A stretch of DNA of 64,000 bases from Roseovarius sp. Pro17 (GTDB lineage Bacteria > Pseudomonadota > Alphaproteobacteria > Rhodobacterales > Rhodobacteraceae), in NCBI RefSeq assembly GCF_035599575.1, contig NZ_CP141179.1, positions 1,054,001 through 1,118,000 of the forward strand, read 5' to 3'. The position numbers and the translations under genes are program-made. Under the pieces are notes generated by a model. That model made no database searches. It worked only from the letters and a program-made list of their open reading frames with translations, and was not told the origin of the DNA. Shown here piece after piece: positions 47,342-56,378 of this stretch. Within the stretch, counting starts at the first letter, position 1, and each line of letters opens with the position of its first letter.

Positions 47342-47632
47342 ATGCGCTACATCACGATTACCACATGGGAGATTGCGGACGGGGTTAACTATAACTTTGC
47401 CCTGCGCGCTATCGAAGAAAAGCGTCTTCCCGCATTAAAAGAATTTGGGGCAAGCCGCGTCACAGTGGTCCGCACCAGTGAACGGACCAGTGCGGTTATC
47501 ACCGAATGGCCGGACAAATTCACCAGGGACGCAGCCGAGTTGAAGATCGACGAGGTGCGCAGATCGGTCCACCGAGAGGATCAAACTCGGATGGCGGGCG
47601 AGATGAAGGGCGAGATAGTAGCCGACATTTGA
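47342..47632 (+). CDS. Hypothetical protein
   Basis: This small protein of 96 aa is not recognised. It begins MRYITITTWEI, with a strand-helix-strand pattern (ALRAIEEKRLPALKEFGASRVTVVRTS, then TSAVITEWPD) compatible with a small alpha/beta ferredoxin-like fold such as those seen in dimeric alpha-beta barrel proteins, and ends in a charged helix. GGAGGAAG directly upstream gives a strong ribosome-binding site. The fold suggestion is an inference from the pattern only. Confidence 0.65.
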   Translation: MRYITITTWEIADGVNYNFALRAIEEKRLPALKEFGASRVTVVRTSERTSAVITEWPDKFTRDAAELKIDEVRRSVHREDQTRMAGEMKGEIVADI

Positions 47633-47911
47633 CACGCTCATTCAACCGTCGCGCAACGCTTGCGAGTGGCAATTCTTGAAATGCGGTCTTGGCCTCCTGA
47701 TCGTTCAAAGGCTGCGCCGTCTATGAATTGCCACTACGGGATTGCTATACTGCAGCATTGGATCGACCGGGAAAAGGCAGCTAAAAACCGGGTGCGTTAC
47801 GATTTTGGCGCATACGCTAGGTGTTCTGTATTGCCGGGGATGAATGACGTCAATAGACGCTGTCCCATCATTCGACAACACCTCCGCTCGCGATCACATT
47901 CCTGTGCGCAA

Positions 47912-48565
47912 TCAGTCGAAGTAGCGCACAAGCTGGCTGGCAGCGCGAAAAATATCGATCAGCAGATCAATCACTTCGTCGTCGAGCAGGAGCGCGTCCG
48001 GCAGGTCTTGGCGACATCCCAAGCCGACCATTTTCAGATAGGGCGCAGCGGGATCGCTACTCTCAAAGCCGTCCGGCATAGTGCCCAAGGCCTTTCGTGT
48101 GACCAATCCATCTGGAAAAGCCGCCTTGAACTCAGGATCGACCAAGATGTCTTTCAGGCCATCCGGATCATCGACCAGACGCTGTCGCAACCGTGCCAGC
48201 GGCTCCTTGGAGGGTTGGAAAAGCGCGGCGCCCGCATAGCAATTTCCGGGCTCGATATGCAGGTAGTATCCAAAGTCCTCGGACGGATGACCGGCATTGG
48301 CAAAAACATCCACACCCGCGCGATATAGATCACGTCCGACGCGATCCCGCGGCTCTTGGAAGAACTTGGTGTAGCTTTGCTTTGGTTTGATCCCCGCCTC
48401 TGCCACGAAAGGATCAAAGCGATCAGCATAGTCGTACAATGTCGTCGCGATGCCCGTGAAATTGCGCATGGCGTCGTCGCGCGCGTCACGGTTTGCGTCC
48501 ATCCAGGCTTTGCGGTTGTTCATTGCGAGATCTGCAAGGAACGTAAATGTTTCTGGCTCTACCAT
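47912..48565 (-). CDS. DUF2461 family protein
   Basis: This conserved protein of 217 aa belongs to DUF2461 (TIGR02453). The hallmarks are TFTFLADLAMNNRKAWMDANR near the N-terminus, the RFDPF, KFFQEPRDRVG and YYLHIEPGNCYAGAALFQPSKEPL segments and a C-terminal helix. Function is unknown. The start at 48565 has AGGAG upstream; the longer reading to 48730 does not look like protein. It is convergent with the 47342 gene. Confidence 0.85.
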   Translation of the reverse strand: MVEPETFTFLADLAMNNRKAWMDANRDARDDAMRNFTGIATTLYDYADRFDPFVAEAGIKPKQSYTKFFQEPRDRVGRDLYRAGVDVFANAGHPSEDFGYYLHIEPGNCYAGAALFQPSKEPLARLRQRLVDDPDGLKDILVDPEFKAAFPDGLVTRKALGTMPDGFESSDPAAPYLKMVGLGCRQDLPDALLLDDEVIDLLIDIFRAASQLVRYFD

Positions 48566-49056
48566 GGGCGCAACTCCTGTTTCGCAGCTACCGCGAGGCT
48601 TGTCTGCGTTCGGGTAACATCCTTGTAAGGTTAATTCAGAACATCGGCCATCGGTTTTCTGGCGCGAAAGCACGAACGGAATGTAGCGGCTTTGGTACAT
48701 TTTTTTGCCCAATGAACGGCATGGCCGCATTCATAAATACCCGATCGAGATTCTCGTACACGGGTCTTAGCCCCCGGAGGACGTGGTCAAGGCGTCCCAA
48801 GGGGATGTTTCTGTCGAGCGTGACAAGATTTTTCAATCTTACTTTGTGGCTCGCCCGCCTTCTGTCCAATTGGAAAGTCACAGGATGAAGGCAGGCCACC
48901 GAAGCCAATGAAGAGGCCAGGCGAGGCATTGACGAAGGTCAGGCAAACAATGTTGCGCTTAAGTGAGGGTAGGCGAGCGTGGTAAGTGTGTGGTTGTCAA
49001 TTTCTACGCGCCCGTAACGCTATGAAATCGCTTGGAATATGGGGGTTTTGCCAGAT
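48566..49056. other. Intergenic region between DUF2461 and tRNA-Ser
   Basis: About 490 bp. A minus-strand frame (48636-48929) encodes basic sequence that only faintly resembles transposase N-termini and has no ribosome-binding site; I do not call it a gene. Nothing else was identified. Confidence 0.4.
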
Positions 49057-49059
49057 TGG

Positions 49060-49146
49060 CGGAGGAGGTGGGATTCGAACCCACGGAGGACTTACACCCT
49101 CGTCGGTTTTCAAGACCGGTGCATTCGACCACTCTGCCACTCCTCC
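49060..49146 (-). tRNA. tRNA-Ser (anticodon UGA)
   Basis: On the minus strand the 87-base sequence starts GGAGGAGTGGCAGAGTGG and folds into a cloverleaf with a long variable arm, as in serine tRNAs. The anticodon loop is CTTGAAA (anticodon TGA), the T-arm contains GGTTCGAATCC, and CCA is encoded at 49057-49059. It lies at a divergent boundary and has no integrase next to it, so no att site is suggested. Confidence 0.95.
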
Positions 49147-49421
49147 GACGAAGGTTGTTTAGGGGGCTTGGCGCGATTCTGAAAGTGCCTCTTTTGCCAA
49201 GCGTCACAGAACGCATCCGCACGCGTCCGCGCATCAATGCCGCAAAGGGGATTTCCGCCGAATTGGCACTGCGCGCTTTTCTTGGTGGGCGCGAGTGGAT
49301 AGAGTGCGCGCACGCGGCAAAGACTGCGGTGGCAGGCGAAATCCGGCCCGAGTGCGCGCAGACGCGTTGGGGGCGGAGCGGTTCGGCAGAACGGGCGCAG
49401 GAAATGGGCAAGGGGCAGATC
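49147..49421. other. Upstream region of the SPOR gene
   Basis: About 275 bp. The open frame extends upstream to 49032 through the tRNA, which is not credible as protein. The promoter of the SPOR-PBP-tmk run is probably here. Confidence 0.4.
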
Positions 49422-50318
49422 ATGGGTATTTTTCGGGCGGGCGATGCGCAGAAGTGGCGCAATGCGGCGCTGGGCGGTGTGGCGCTGGTGGCTTTTGGGG
49501 CGCTGGCAGGCTGTGAGGGAACGGAAGGCGGTGGCCTGTTCAAGGCCAAAGCCAAGTCCGAATCTGCGTCGGTATCGGGCGATGCATCCTCGGTTCGGCT
49601 GGTCGAGCGTGACGTCGAGGCGCCCGAGGTATTTCAGGTCACCGACAAAGGGCTATGGGACGGGCGTCCATCGTTGGGCGGTGTCTGGGTCGCGCATCCT
49701 GATGTCACGGACCCCGAGCGCGTCATCATCCGCAATACCGCCAATTCGAAATTCGTCATCGGCGCGCTGTTCCGGCGCGAGCGGGCTAATCCCGGTCCGG
49801 CCTTTCAGGTCTCGTCCGATGCCGCCGCCGCACTCGGAATGCTGGCCGGTGCGCCCGCGCAGATAAACGTGACTGCCCTGCGCCGCGAAGAGGCGCCTGA
49901 GCCTGTTGCCGGGTCCGCAGACGGCGCGCAAACGCTGACGCCGGGCACGATTGAGACCAGCAGCCTTGATCCGGTTGAGGGGGCGGCCGCAGCCGCCATC
50001 GATGCGGCAGATGTCGTAAACCCACCTGCCGCCAACGTGCCGCAGCCCGAAAAGGTCGCGGTAGCCGCCCCGGTGAAATCGTCGCTGGACCGGCCCTACC
50101 TCCAGATAGGTATTTTCAGCGTCGAAGAGAACGCCGAGAATACCGCCACCGCCATGCGCCAGGCCGGCATGGTGCCGACCGTGCGCAAGGATGGCAGTCA
50201 GGGCAAGACGTTCTGGCGTGTCATCGTCGGCCCCGCCGCCGATGAAAGCGAGCGCGCAGCACTGTTGAAAAAAATCAAGGGTATCGGATTCGACGACGCC
50301 TATGCCGTGAGCAACTGA
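49422..50318 (+). CDS. SPOR domain-containing lipoprotein
   Basis: This is a probable lipoprotein of 298 aa. An N-terminal hydrophobic segment ends in LAGC (lipobox), followed by an ~80-residue domain (FQVTDKGLWDGRPSLGGVWVAHPDV, RVIIRNT, FVIGALFRR) and a variable linker. The last 75 residues (YLQIGIFSVEENAENTATAM, FWRVIVGP, LKKIKGIGFDDAYAV) form a SPOR domain, which binds septal peptidoglycan with denuded glycan strands. AAGGGG lies upstream of 49422. Placement just before a PBP5-type carboxypeptidase supports a role in cell-wall remodelling. Confidence 0.85.
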   Translation: MGIFRAGDAQKWRNAALGGVALVAFGALAGCEGTEGGGLFKAKAKSESASVSGDASSVRLVERDVEAPEVFQVTDKGLWDGRPSLGGVWVAHPDVTDPERVIIRNTANSKFVIGALFRRERANPGPAFQVSSDAAAALGMLAGAPAQINVTALRREEAPEPVAGSADGAQTLTPGTIETSSLDPVEGAAAAAIDAADVVNPPAANVPQPEKVAVAAPVKSSLDRPYLQIGIFSVEENAENTATAMRQAGMVPTVRKDGSQGKTFWRVIVGPAADESERAALLKKIKGIGFDDAYAVSN

Positions 50319-50400
50319 GACTGACCAGTCAGAACCAGAAAACCAGACCCAGACAGACGGAGCGTAACGCAAAACCATGCACAGAGCCCGGAACCACACC

Positions 50401-51567
50401 ATGCAAACCTACCTCAAAGCCGCCCTTACGGCCCTCGCGATGGCGTGCCTTGCGCTGCCCGCCGCCGCCTTCGATACGGCGGCCAAGGCGGCCTATGTCG
50501 TCGATCTGGGAACGGGCACCGTGCTGCTGACCAAGAACGCCGATCAGCCTCTGCCGCCGGCGTCGATGTCCAAGCTGATGACGCTCTATGTCGCATTTGA
50601 GGCGATCCGCGACGGGCGTCTGTCGCTGGACGAAAAGCTGCCCGTGTCACGCCACGCGATGAGCTACAAGGGCTCGACCATGTTCCTAGACACGACCGAC
50701 CGGGTATCGGTCGAGGATCTGTTGCGCGGGATCATCGTGCTGTCAGGCAACGACGCCTGCGTCGTGATCGCCGAGGCGCTCAGCCCCGATGGCACCGAGG
50801 CGGGGTTCGCCCGCTTTATGACGCAGCGCGCGCAAAAGATGGGCATGACCAATTCGACCTTTGCCAATTCGAACGGTTGGCCCGCACCGGACCACCGCAT
50901 GAGTATGCGCGATCTGGCGCTGCTGACGCGCAATATCATCGTCGATTTCCCGCAATTCTATCCGATGTTCGCCGAAACCGAATTTGCTTTCGACGGGCGC
51001 GCGCCGCAGAACACGCAGAACCGCAATCCGCTGCTTAGCCTTGGCATCGGGGCCGACGGACTGAAAACCGGGCATACGCAGGCAGCGGGCTATGGCCTTG
51101 TCGGCTCGGCCAAGCAGGGCGAGCGGCGCGTGGTTTTTGTCCTGTCGGGGCTGGACACGCCGCAGGCGCGGGCCGAGGACGCCGAGGCCATCGTTAACTG
51201 GGCCTTTCGCCAATTTGCTGAAAACACGCTGGTAACTGCAGGGAGGGACGTGGCGCAGGCTGATGTCTGGATGGGCGATGTGCCGACGGTGGGGCTCGTC
51301 ACGGCGGCCGATCTGACCATGCTGCTGCCCGTTCTGGGCGGCGACACTGTCAAGGCCGAGGTCATCTATACCGGCCCCTTGCAGGCCCCCATCGAAGCGG
51401 GCGCGCAGGTGGCCGAACTTGTCGTGACGCCCGACGGGATGCCCGAGACACGCGTGCCGCTTTTGGCTGCGTCGAACGTGGCGCGTGGCGGATTTACCGC
51501 ACGTCTCAAGACGGTGTCCGGCATCTTGCTCAAGCGGTTGCAGCAGGGGCCTGAGGGCACGCTGTGA
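50401..51567 (+). CDS. D-alanyl-D-alanine carboxypeptidase (PBP5/6 type)
   Basis: This periplasmic enzyme trims the terminal D-alanine of peptidoglycan stem peptides. The 388-aa product has a signal peptide (cleavage near AAA-F at residue 24), the SxxK motif at S55-x-x-K58 (SMSK), the SxN motif in LSGNDACV and KTG in DGLKTGHT, followed by the PBP5 C-terminal beta domain. An alternative ATG at 50377 would add eight residues. It overlaps tmk as GTGA, so translation is coupled to a nucleotide-metabolism gene, a common arrangement in this order. Confidence 0.93.
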   Translation: MQTYLKAALTALAMACLALPAAAFDTAAKAAYVVDLGTGTVLLTKNADQPLPPASMSKLMTLYVAFEAIRDGRLSLDEKLPVSRHAMSYKGSTMFLDTTDRVSVEDLLRGIIVLSGNDACVVIAEALSPDGTEAGFARFMTQRAQKMGMTNSTFANSNGWPAPDHRMSMRDLALLTRNIIVDFPQFYPMFAETEFAFDGRAPQNTQNRNPLLSLGIGADGLKTGHTQAAGYGLVGSAKQGERRVVFVLSGLDTPQARAEDAEAIVNWAFRQFAENTLVTAGRDVAQADVWMGDVPTVGLVTAADLTMLLPVLGGDTVKAEVIYTGPLQAPIEAGAQVAELVVTPDGMPETRVPLLAASNVARGGFTARLKTVSGILLKRLQQGPEGTL

Positions 51568-52187
51568 GCGCTGGCCTTTTCGTCAGCTTTGAAGGCATCG
51601 ACGGGTCGGGCAAATCCACGCAGGCGCGAATGCTGCATGATCAACTGCTGTCCGAGGGCCATGACGCCATCCTCACACGCGAGCCGGGTGGTAGCCCCGG
51701 TGCCGAGGAAATTCGCGCGCTTGTGCTGAACGGTGCGCCTGATCGCTGGTCGCCCGAAACCGAGCTGTTGTTGTTTACCGCCGCGCGCCGCGATCATCTA
51801 GAGCGCACCGTGCGCCCGGCGCTGGCCACAGGTCGCATTGTGATCTGCGACCGCTTTGCCGACTCGACCCGCATGTATCAGGGCCTGCGCGGTGGCGGGC
51901 TGCGTGCGCAGGTCGATGCGCTGCATGATCTGATGATCGGGCAAGAGCCTGACGTTACCATCCTGATCGATGTCGACGCGGATGCAGGTCTTGCCCGTGC
52001 CGTGGCGCGGGGTGGCGGCGAGGATCGTTTCGAGGCGTTCGGCGGCGGTCTTCAGGCGCAGATGCGGCAGGGTTTTCTGGCGCTGGCTCAGGAGTTTGCG
52101 GATCGTTTCCGCGTGATCGACGGGGCGCGTGATATGGACGCAGTCGCCGCTGACGTGCGCGCCGCCGTGGCGGAGCGGTTGGCATGA
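51564..52187 (+). CDS. tmk: Thymidylate kinase
   Basis: Thymidylate kinase phosphorylates dTMP to dTDP. The 207-aa protein has the P-loop FEGIDGSGKST, the TREPGG motif and the DRFADSTRMYQG base-binding segment with a lid region rich in arginine. It starts at GTG, which overlaps the carboxypeptidase stop (GTGA), and it ends in an ATGA overlap with holB. All key residues are present. Confidence 0.96.
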   Translation: MSAGLFVSFEGIDGSGKSTQARMLHDQLLSEGHDAILTREPGGSPGAEEIRALVLNGAPDRWSPETELLLFTAARRDHLERTVRPALATGRIVICDRFADSTRMYQGLRGGGLRAQVDALHDLMIGQEPDVTILIDVDADAGLARAVARGGGEDRFEAFGGGLQAQMRQGFLALAQEFADRFRVIDGARDMDAVAADVRAAVAERLA

Positions 52188-53302
52188 CTAGCGAGACGCG
52201 CCAGCCCGACCGCATCGAAGGTGCGCCGCACCCACGCGAAACGCTGCGCCTGATCGGGCAGGGCGCCGCCGAGGCCGCGTTTCTCGATGCATTCAACGGT
52301 GACCGGCTGCATCACGCATGGCTGGTGACGGGCGCGCGCGGTGTGGGCAAGGCGACATTCGCATGGCGCGCTGCGCGGTTCCTGCTGGCCCATGACGAGG
52401 CGGGCGGCATGTTCGGTGCCGATACACCCAGCAGCCTCGACATCTCGCCCGATCATCCGATCGCGCGCCGGATGCTGGCGCGATCCGAGCCGCAGCTATT
52501 TCACATCACCCGCAGCATCAACGACAAGACGGATCGCCTGCGCGACATGATCGTGGCCGATGATGTGCGCAGCCTGCATAACTTTCTGTCGCTCTCCAGC
52601 GCAGATGGCGGACGGCGCGCGGTTATTATCGACAGCGCCGACGAGATGAACGTGCAGGCCGCCAACTCCTTGCTGAAAATGCTGGAGGAGCCGCCCGCGC
52701 GCACCACGCTTTTCCTGATCAGCCACCAGCCCTCCGGCCTTTTGCCGACCATCCGCTCGCGCTGCCGCGAGTTGCGCCTGCCGCCGCTAAGTGCGGAAGA
52801 CATGGCGCAAGCCCTGACGCAGGCCGGGATCGAGCAGGGCGACGACACACAGGCGCTGGCGGCGCTGTCGGGCGGCTCCGTCGGCGAGGCGGTGCGCCTG
52901 ATCAATCTGGACGGGCTGAAACTCTACGCCGATCTGATCCAGCTCTTTGCCGATCTGCCCAATATCGATCGCCCCCGTGCGCTGGCATTGGCAAACGCAG
53001 CAGGGCAACGTGGCGCAGAGGATCGGCTGAACCTGCTGATCTGGCTTATCGAGCTGATGCTGGGCCGCATGGCGCAAACGGGCGCGACCGGCACGGCGCC
53101 CAGCCCCGAAGGTGCACCGGGCGAGGCGCGGATGCTGGCCCGCGCCGCGCCCGATTTGAATGCTGCGCGCGCGTGGGCCGACTGCGCGCAGGACGTGGGC
53201 GCGCGAATGCGTAATGGCCGGGCGGTCAACCTTGACCCTGCTTCGCTGGTCCTAGATACCGTGTTCAGAATACAAAAGACGGCGGAGCATCAGCCCGCCT
53301 GA
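52184..53302 (+). CDS. holB: DNA polymerase III subunit delta' (clamp loader)
   Basis: This clamp loader subunit of 372 aa has the AAA+ core: HHAWLVTGARGVGKATFAWR (P-loop region), the segment RRAVIIDSADEMNVQAANSLLKMLEEPP (Walker B area and sensor), TLFLISHQPSGLLPTIRSRC (SRC motif) and a C-terminal helical collar. It follows tmk with an ATGA overlap, the usual alphaproteobacterial arrangement, and precedes tatD by 9 bp. Confidence 0.92.
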   Translation: MTSETRQPDRIEGAPHPRETLRLIGQGAAEAAFLDAFNGDRLHHAWLVTGARGVGKATFAWRAARFLLAHDEAGGMFGADTPSSLDISPDHPIARRMLARSEPQLFHITRSINDKTDRLRDMIVADDVRSLHNFLSLSSADGGRRAVIIDSADEMNVQAANSLLKMLEEPPARTTLFLISHQPSGLLPTIRSRCRELRLPPLSAEDMAQALTQAGIEQGDDTQALAALSGGSVGEAVRLINLDGLKLYADLIQLFADLPNIDRPRALALANAAGQRGAEDRLNLLIWLIELMLGRMAQTGATGTAPSPEGAPGEARMLARAAPDLNAARAWADCAQDVGARMRNGRAVNLDPASLVLDTVFRIQKTAEHQPA

Positions 53303-53311
53303 AGGGCCGAC

Positions 53312-54115
53312 ATGCACGACGTTCAGATCACCGATAGCCATTGCCACCTCGATTTCCCCGACTTCGCCGAAGAGCTGCCGCAGGTGATCGAGCGTGCCGT
53401 TGCGGCAGGCGTCACGCGCATGGTCACAATCTGCACCAAGCTGCACCTAGAGCCGCAGGTGCGCGCCATCGCCGAGGCGCACGCGCCGGTTTTCTATGCC
53501 GCAGGCACGCATCCAATGAGCGTGGCGGATCAGCCGCTGGCCACCGCCGATCAGCTGATAGCACTGGCGCAGCATCCCAAATTCGTGGGCATCGGTGAGA
53601 CCGGGCTGGATTACCACTACACCGCCGAGAGTGCCGATGTGCAGCAGACCTCTCTGCGCACCCATATCGCCGCCGCGCGGGACACCAGTTTGCCACTGAT
53701 AATCCATGCGCGGGACGCCGATGACGACATGGCGCGTATCCTTGGCGAAGAGTATCGAAACGGCGCCTATACCTGCGTCATGCATTGCTTCAGCTCTGGT
53801 GCGGAACTGGCGCGCAAGGCGCTGGATCTGGGGTTCTACCTTAGCATGTCGGGCATTGCCGCCTTTCCCAAAAGCCAAGCAATCCGCGACATATTCGCCG
53901 CCGCCCCGCGCGACCGGATACTGGTGGAAACCGATGCGCCCTACCTCGCCCCGCCGCCCCATCGCGGCCGCCGCAATGAGCCTGCCTATACGCTGCACAC
54001 AGCGCAAAGAGGTGCCGAGACGATGGGCATGGACTGGCCCGAGTTCGCGGCCCAGACGCAGGCGAATTTTGACCGGCTATTTACGAAGGTTGCAGCTTAC
54101 ACGGGGCAGGGCTGA
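53312..54115 (+). CDS. TatD family metal-dependent DNase/hydrolase
   Basis: TatD enzymes are TIM-barrel metal-dependent nucleases linked to DNA repair and RNA surveillance. The 267-aa product shows the metal-binding DSHCHLDFPDF motif, GIGETGLDYHYT, the later PLIIHARDADDDM and CVMHCFSSG histidines, and the ETDAPYLAP end motif. It follows holB and overlaps the next gene by one base (TGATG), as in many proteobacteria. Confidence 0.93.
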   Translation: MHDVQITDSHCHLDFPDFAEELPQVIERAVAAGVTRMVTICTKLHLEPQVRAIAEAHAPVFYAAGTHPMSVADQPLATADQLIALAQHPKFVGIGETGLDYHYTAESADVQQTSLRTHIAAARDTSLPLIIHARDADDDMARILGEEYRNGAYTCVMHCFSSGAELARKALDLGFYLSMSGIAAFPKSQAIRDIFAAAPRDRILVETDAPYLAPPPHRGRRNEPAYTLHTAQRGAETMGMDWPEFAAQTQANFDRLFTKVAAYTGQG

Positions 54116-54939
54116 TGGCGACGCGCCGCTTCATCATCCTCGGGTGTGGGTCGTCCGGCGGCGTGCCGCGTCTTGCCGATATGCCCGGCGGAAGCTGGGG
54201 CGATTGCGATCCCAAAGAGCCGCGCAACCGGCGCACGCGCTGCTCGGTCCTGATCGAGCAGGAAGGCGATGATGGCGGCCTGACCCGCATCCTGATCGAC
54301 ACATCGCCCGACATGCGCGAGCAGCTCTTGCGCCACGGAGTCGGCACGCTGGACGCGGTGGTGTTTACTCATAGCCACGCCGATCACTGCCATGGGTTGG
54401 ACGATCTGCGCATCGTGGTCTTCAACATGGCTGGCCGCCTGCCGGTCTGGGCCGATCCTGCAACGCGCGATGCGCTGGTCGATCGATTCAACTACGCGTT
54501 CGAGCGCCCTGTTGGGTCCAGTTATCCGCCCATCCTCGACATGCACACCATAGAGGGTGACGTGACGATTACCGGTGCTGGCGGGGCTGTCACGCTGTCA
54601 CCGTTTCAGGTCGAACATGGCGCTATCGACGCGCTGGGATTCCGCATCGGCGATGTCGCATATCTGCCCGACGTAGCGAGTATGTCCGAGGAATGCTGGG
54701 CCAAGGTGCAGGGCCTCGACACCTGGATACTCGACGCGCTGCGCCGCAAGCCGCATCCGACGCATATCCATCTGGAACGTAGCCTCGAATGGCTGGCGCG
54801 CGCAGCACCCCGCCGTGGCATCATCACCAACATGCACACCGACATGGATTACCGCACGCTTAAGGCCGAGGTGCCGGAGGGCATCGACGTGGCCTATGAT
54901 GGCATGACGCTTTCATTCGAGATTCAGGGCGAGGTCTGA
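54115..54939 (+). CDS. MBL fold metallo-hydrolase (PhnP-like)
   Basis: This predicted metallo-beta-lactamase-fold enzyme of 274 aa has the HxHxDH motif in FTHSHADHCHGLDDLR, an N-terminal GCGSSGGVPR, and later metal histidines in FQVEHGAIDALGF and NMHTDMDY. PhnP-like enzymes are phosphodiesterases acting on cyclic phosphate substrates. The family usually follows tatD in alphaproteobacteria, and the one-base overlap suggests coupling. No phosphonate genes are nearby, so the physiological substrate is unknown. Confidence 0.88.
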   Translation: MATRRFIILGCGSSGGVPRLADMPGGSWGDCDPKEPRNRRTRCSVLIEQEGDDGGLTRILIDTSPDMREQLLRHGVGTLDAVVFTHSHADHCHGLDDLRIVVFNMAGRLPVWADPATRDALVDRFNYAFERPVGSSYPPILDMHTIEGDVTITGAGGAVTLSPFQVEHGAIDALGFRIGDVAYLPDVASMSEECWAKVQGLDTWILDALRRKPHPTHIHLERSLEWLARAAPRRGIITNMHTDMDYRTLKAEVPEGIDVAYDGMTLSFEIQGEV

Positions 54940-54943
54940 GGGT

Positions 54944-55873
54944 TTGAGCGCGCTATTGGATGTCGTCCTGCCGGTCTTTGTCGTGATTGGGGCTGGGTAT
55001 CTGGTGGTCTGGATGGGCTGGTTCGCGCAGTCGGGCGTCGATGGGTTGATCCGGTTCACGCAGAACTTTGCCATTCCCTGCCTGCTGTTCACCGCCATCT
55101 CGCAACTCGATCTGGCGCAGAGCTTTAACGCGCCACTCCTGATCAGCTTTTACGTGGGGGCACTGGCGGGCTTTGCCCTTGGGACGTTTGGCGCGCGCGT
55201 GATCTTTGGTCGCCCTTGGGATCAGGCCATCGCCATCGGCTTTTGTTGCCTCTTTTCCAACACCGTCCTTCTGGGCCTGCCCATAACCGAGAGGGCCTAC
55301 GGCACCGATGCCCTCTCGGCCAACTTTGCCATCATCGCGCTGCATTCGCCATTTTGCTACGGCGTCGGTATTACCGCGATGGAGATCGTGCGCGCCCGCG
55401 AAACTGCCGCTGGCGGCGTCGCGCGCAAGGTGCTGAAGGCGATATTTTCCAACGCGCTGATCATCGGAATCGGCCTCGGTTTTATCGTCAATATAAGCGG
55501 CCTGTCGCTGCCCGCCACCATGCAGGAGGGGCTGGACCTAATCTCTGGCGCGGCACTGCCTGCCGCGCTCTTTGGCCTTGGCGGAGTGCTGGTGCAGTAC
55601 CGCCCTGAGGGCGATCTGCGGGTGATTGCGATGGTTTGTGCCGTATCGCTGGTGGTGCATCCCGCGATCACGCTGGGGCTTGGGACGCTGTTTAACCTGC
55701 CAGCAGGTGCGATGCGCAGCGCGGTTTTGACCGGGGCGATGGCACCGGGGGTCAACGCTTACATATTCGCCAACATGTATGGCGCCGCGCGCCGCGTCGC
55801 CGCGTCGGCGGTCCTGATCGGAACGGCGCTGTCAATCCTGTCGGCGTGGGTCTGGCTGGGGATGCTGCCCTAA
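54944..55873 (+). CDS. AEC family transporter
   Basis: This inner-membrane transporter of 309 aa has about ten hydrophobic segments in two halves, matching the auxin efflux carrier (AEC) family, which moves organic anions such as malate or malonate. Conserved parts include FAIPCLLFTAISQ and the helix-break region SNTVLLGLPITERAYG, and PGVNAYIFANMYG in the second half. The start is a TTG at 54944, four bases after the preceding stop; a second TTG at 54956 is possible. It may be the last gene of the carboxypeptidase-tmk run. Confidence 0.85.
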   Translation: MSALLDVVLPVFVVIGAGYLVVWMGWFAQSGVDGLIRFTQNFAIPCLLFTAISQLDLAQSFNAPLLISFYVGALAGFALGTFGARVIFGRPWDQAIAIGFCCLFSNTVLLGLPITERAYGTDALSANFAIIALHSPFCYGVGITAMEIVRARETAAGGVARKVLKAIFSNALIIGIGLGFIVNISGLSLPATMQEGLDLISGAALPAALFGLGGVLVQYRPEGDLRVIAMVCAVSLVVHPAITLGLGTLFNLPAGAMRSAVLTGAMAPGVNAYIFANMYGAARRVAASAVLIGTALSILSAWVWLGMLP

Positions 55874-55943
55874 GCCAACCTCATGTTGCAGTGGCAGACT
55901 GCCAGCGATAAGGCTCGGCCACACCCTTATCAAGGAGCGCGTC

Positions 55944-56378
55944 ATGCGCAGCACTGCCGACCGCATCCGTCATGCGCTGATCTTTGAGGGTTTGGGCCTC
56001 GCCATCGTTGTGCCTGTCGGCGGCTGGGCGTTTGGCCTGCCGATCCAAGACATGGGCATTGTCGCCGTTGTCAGCGCCACTCTGGCGACGCTGTGGACCT
56101 ACCTATACAACCTGATATTTGATCGCGTGATGCACGCCCGCGTGGGACATACGCAGAAAGGTCTGGGCCTGCGGGTGATCCATTCGATCCTGTTCGAATT
56201 CGGTTTGTTGCTGGTGCTGATGCCCTTTATCGCGTGGTATCTGAGGATTAGCCTGATCGACGCGTTCTGGATGGATATCGCCTTTGCATTGTTCTACCTC
56301 GTTTATGCGTTCATCTATAACTGGCTCTACGACGTCATATTCCCGATCCCCGGCGAGGCCCGCGTGCGTCAGTCCTGA
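55944..56378 (+). CDS. PACE family efflux transporter
   Basis: This small membrane protein of 144 aa has two tandem bacterial transmembrane pair domains, four helices in all. The pattern RIRHALIFEGLGLAIVVP and NLIFDRVM in the first half repeats as RVIHSILFEFGLLLVLMP and NWLYDVIFP in the second, matching the PACE family, which exports biocides such as chlorhexidine and, natively, polyamines. An AAGGAG site precedes the ATG. Its 3' end overlaps the convergent enolase-superfamily gene by 10 bp. Confidence 0.9.
   Translation: MRSTADRIRHALIFEGLGLAIVVPVGGWAFGLPIQDMGIVAVVSATLATLWTYLYNLIFDRVMHARVGHTQKGLGLRVIHSILFEFGLLLVLMPFIAWYLRISLIDAFWMDIAFALFYLVYAFIYNWLYDVIFPIPGEARVRQS

Noticed and set aside
48636..48929. 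Possible transposase fragment on the minus strand
   Set aside because: Resemblance to transposase N-termini is too weak, and no catalytic motif or terminal repeat is present.
49032..49421. N-terminal extension of the SPOR protein
   Set aside because: It reads through the tRNA-Ser gene; a lipobox-type signal at 49422 gives a better start.
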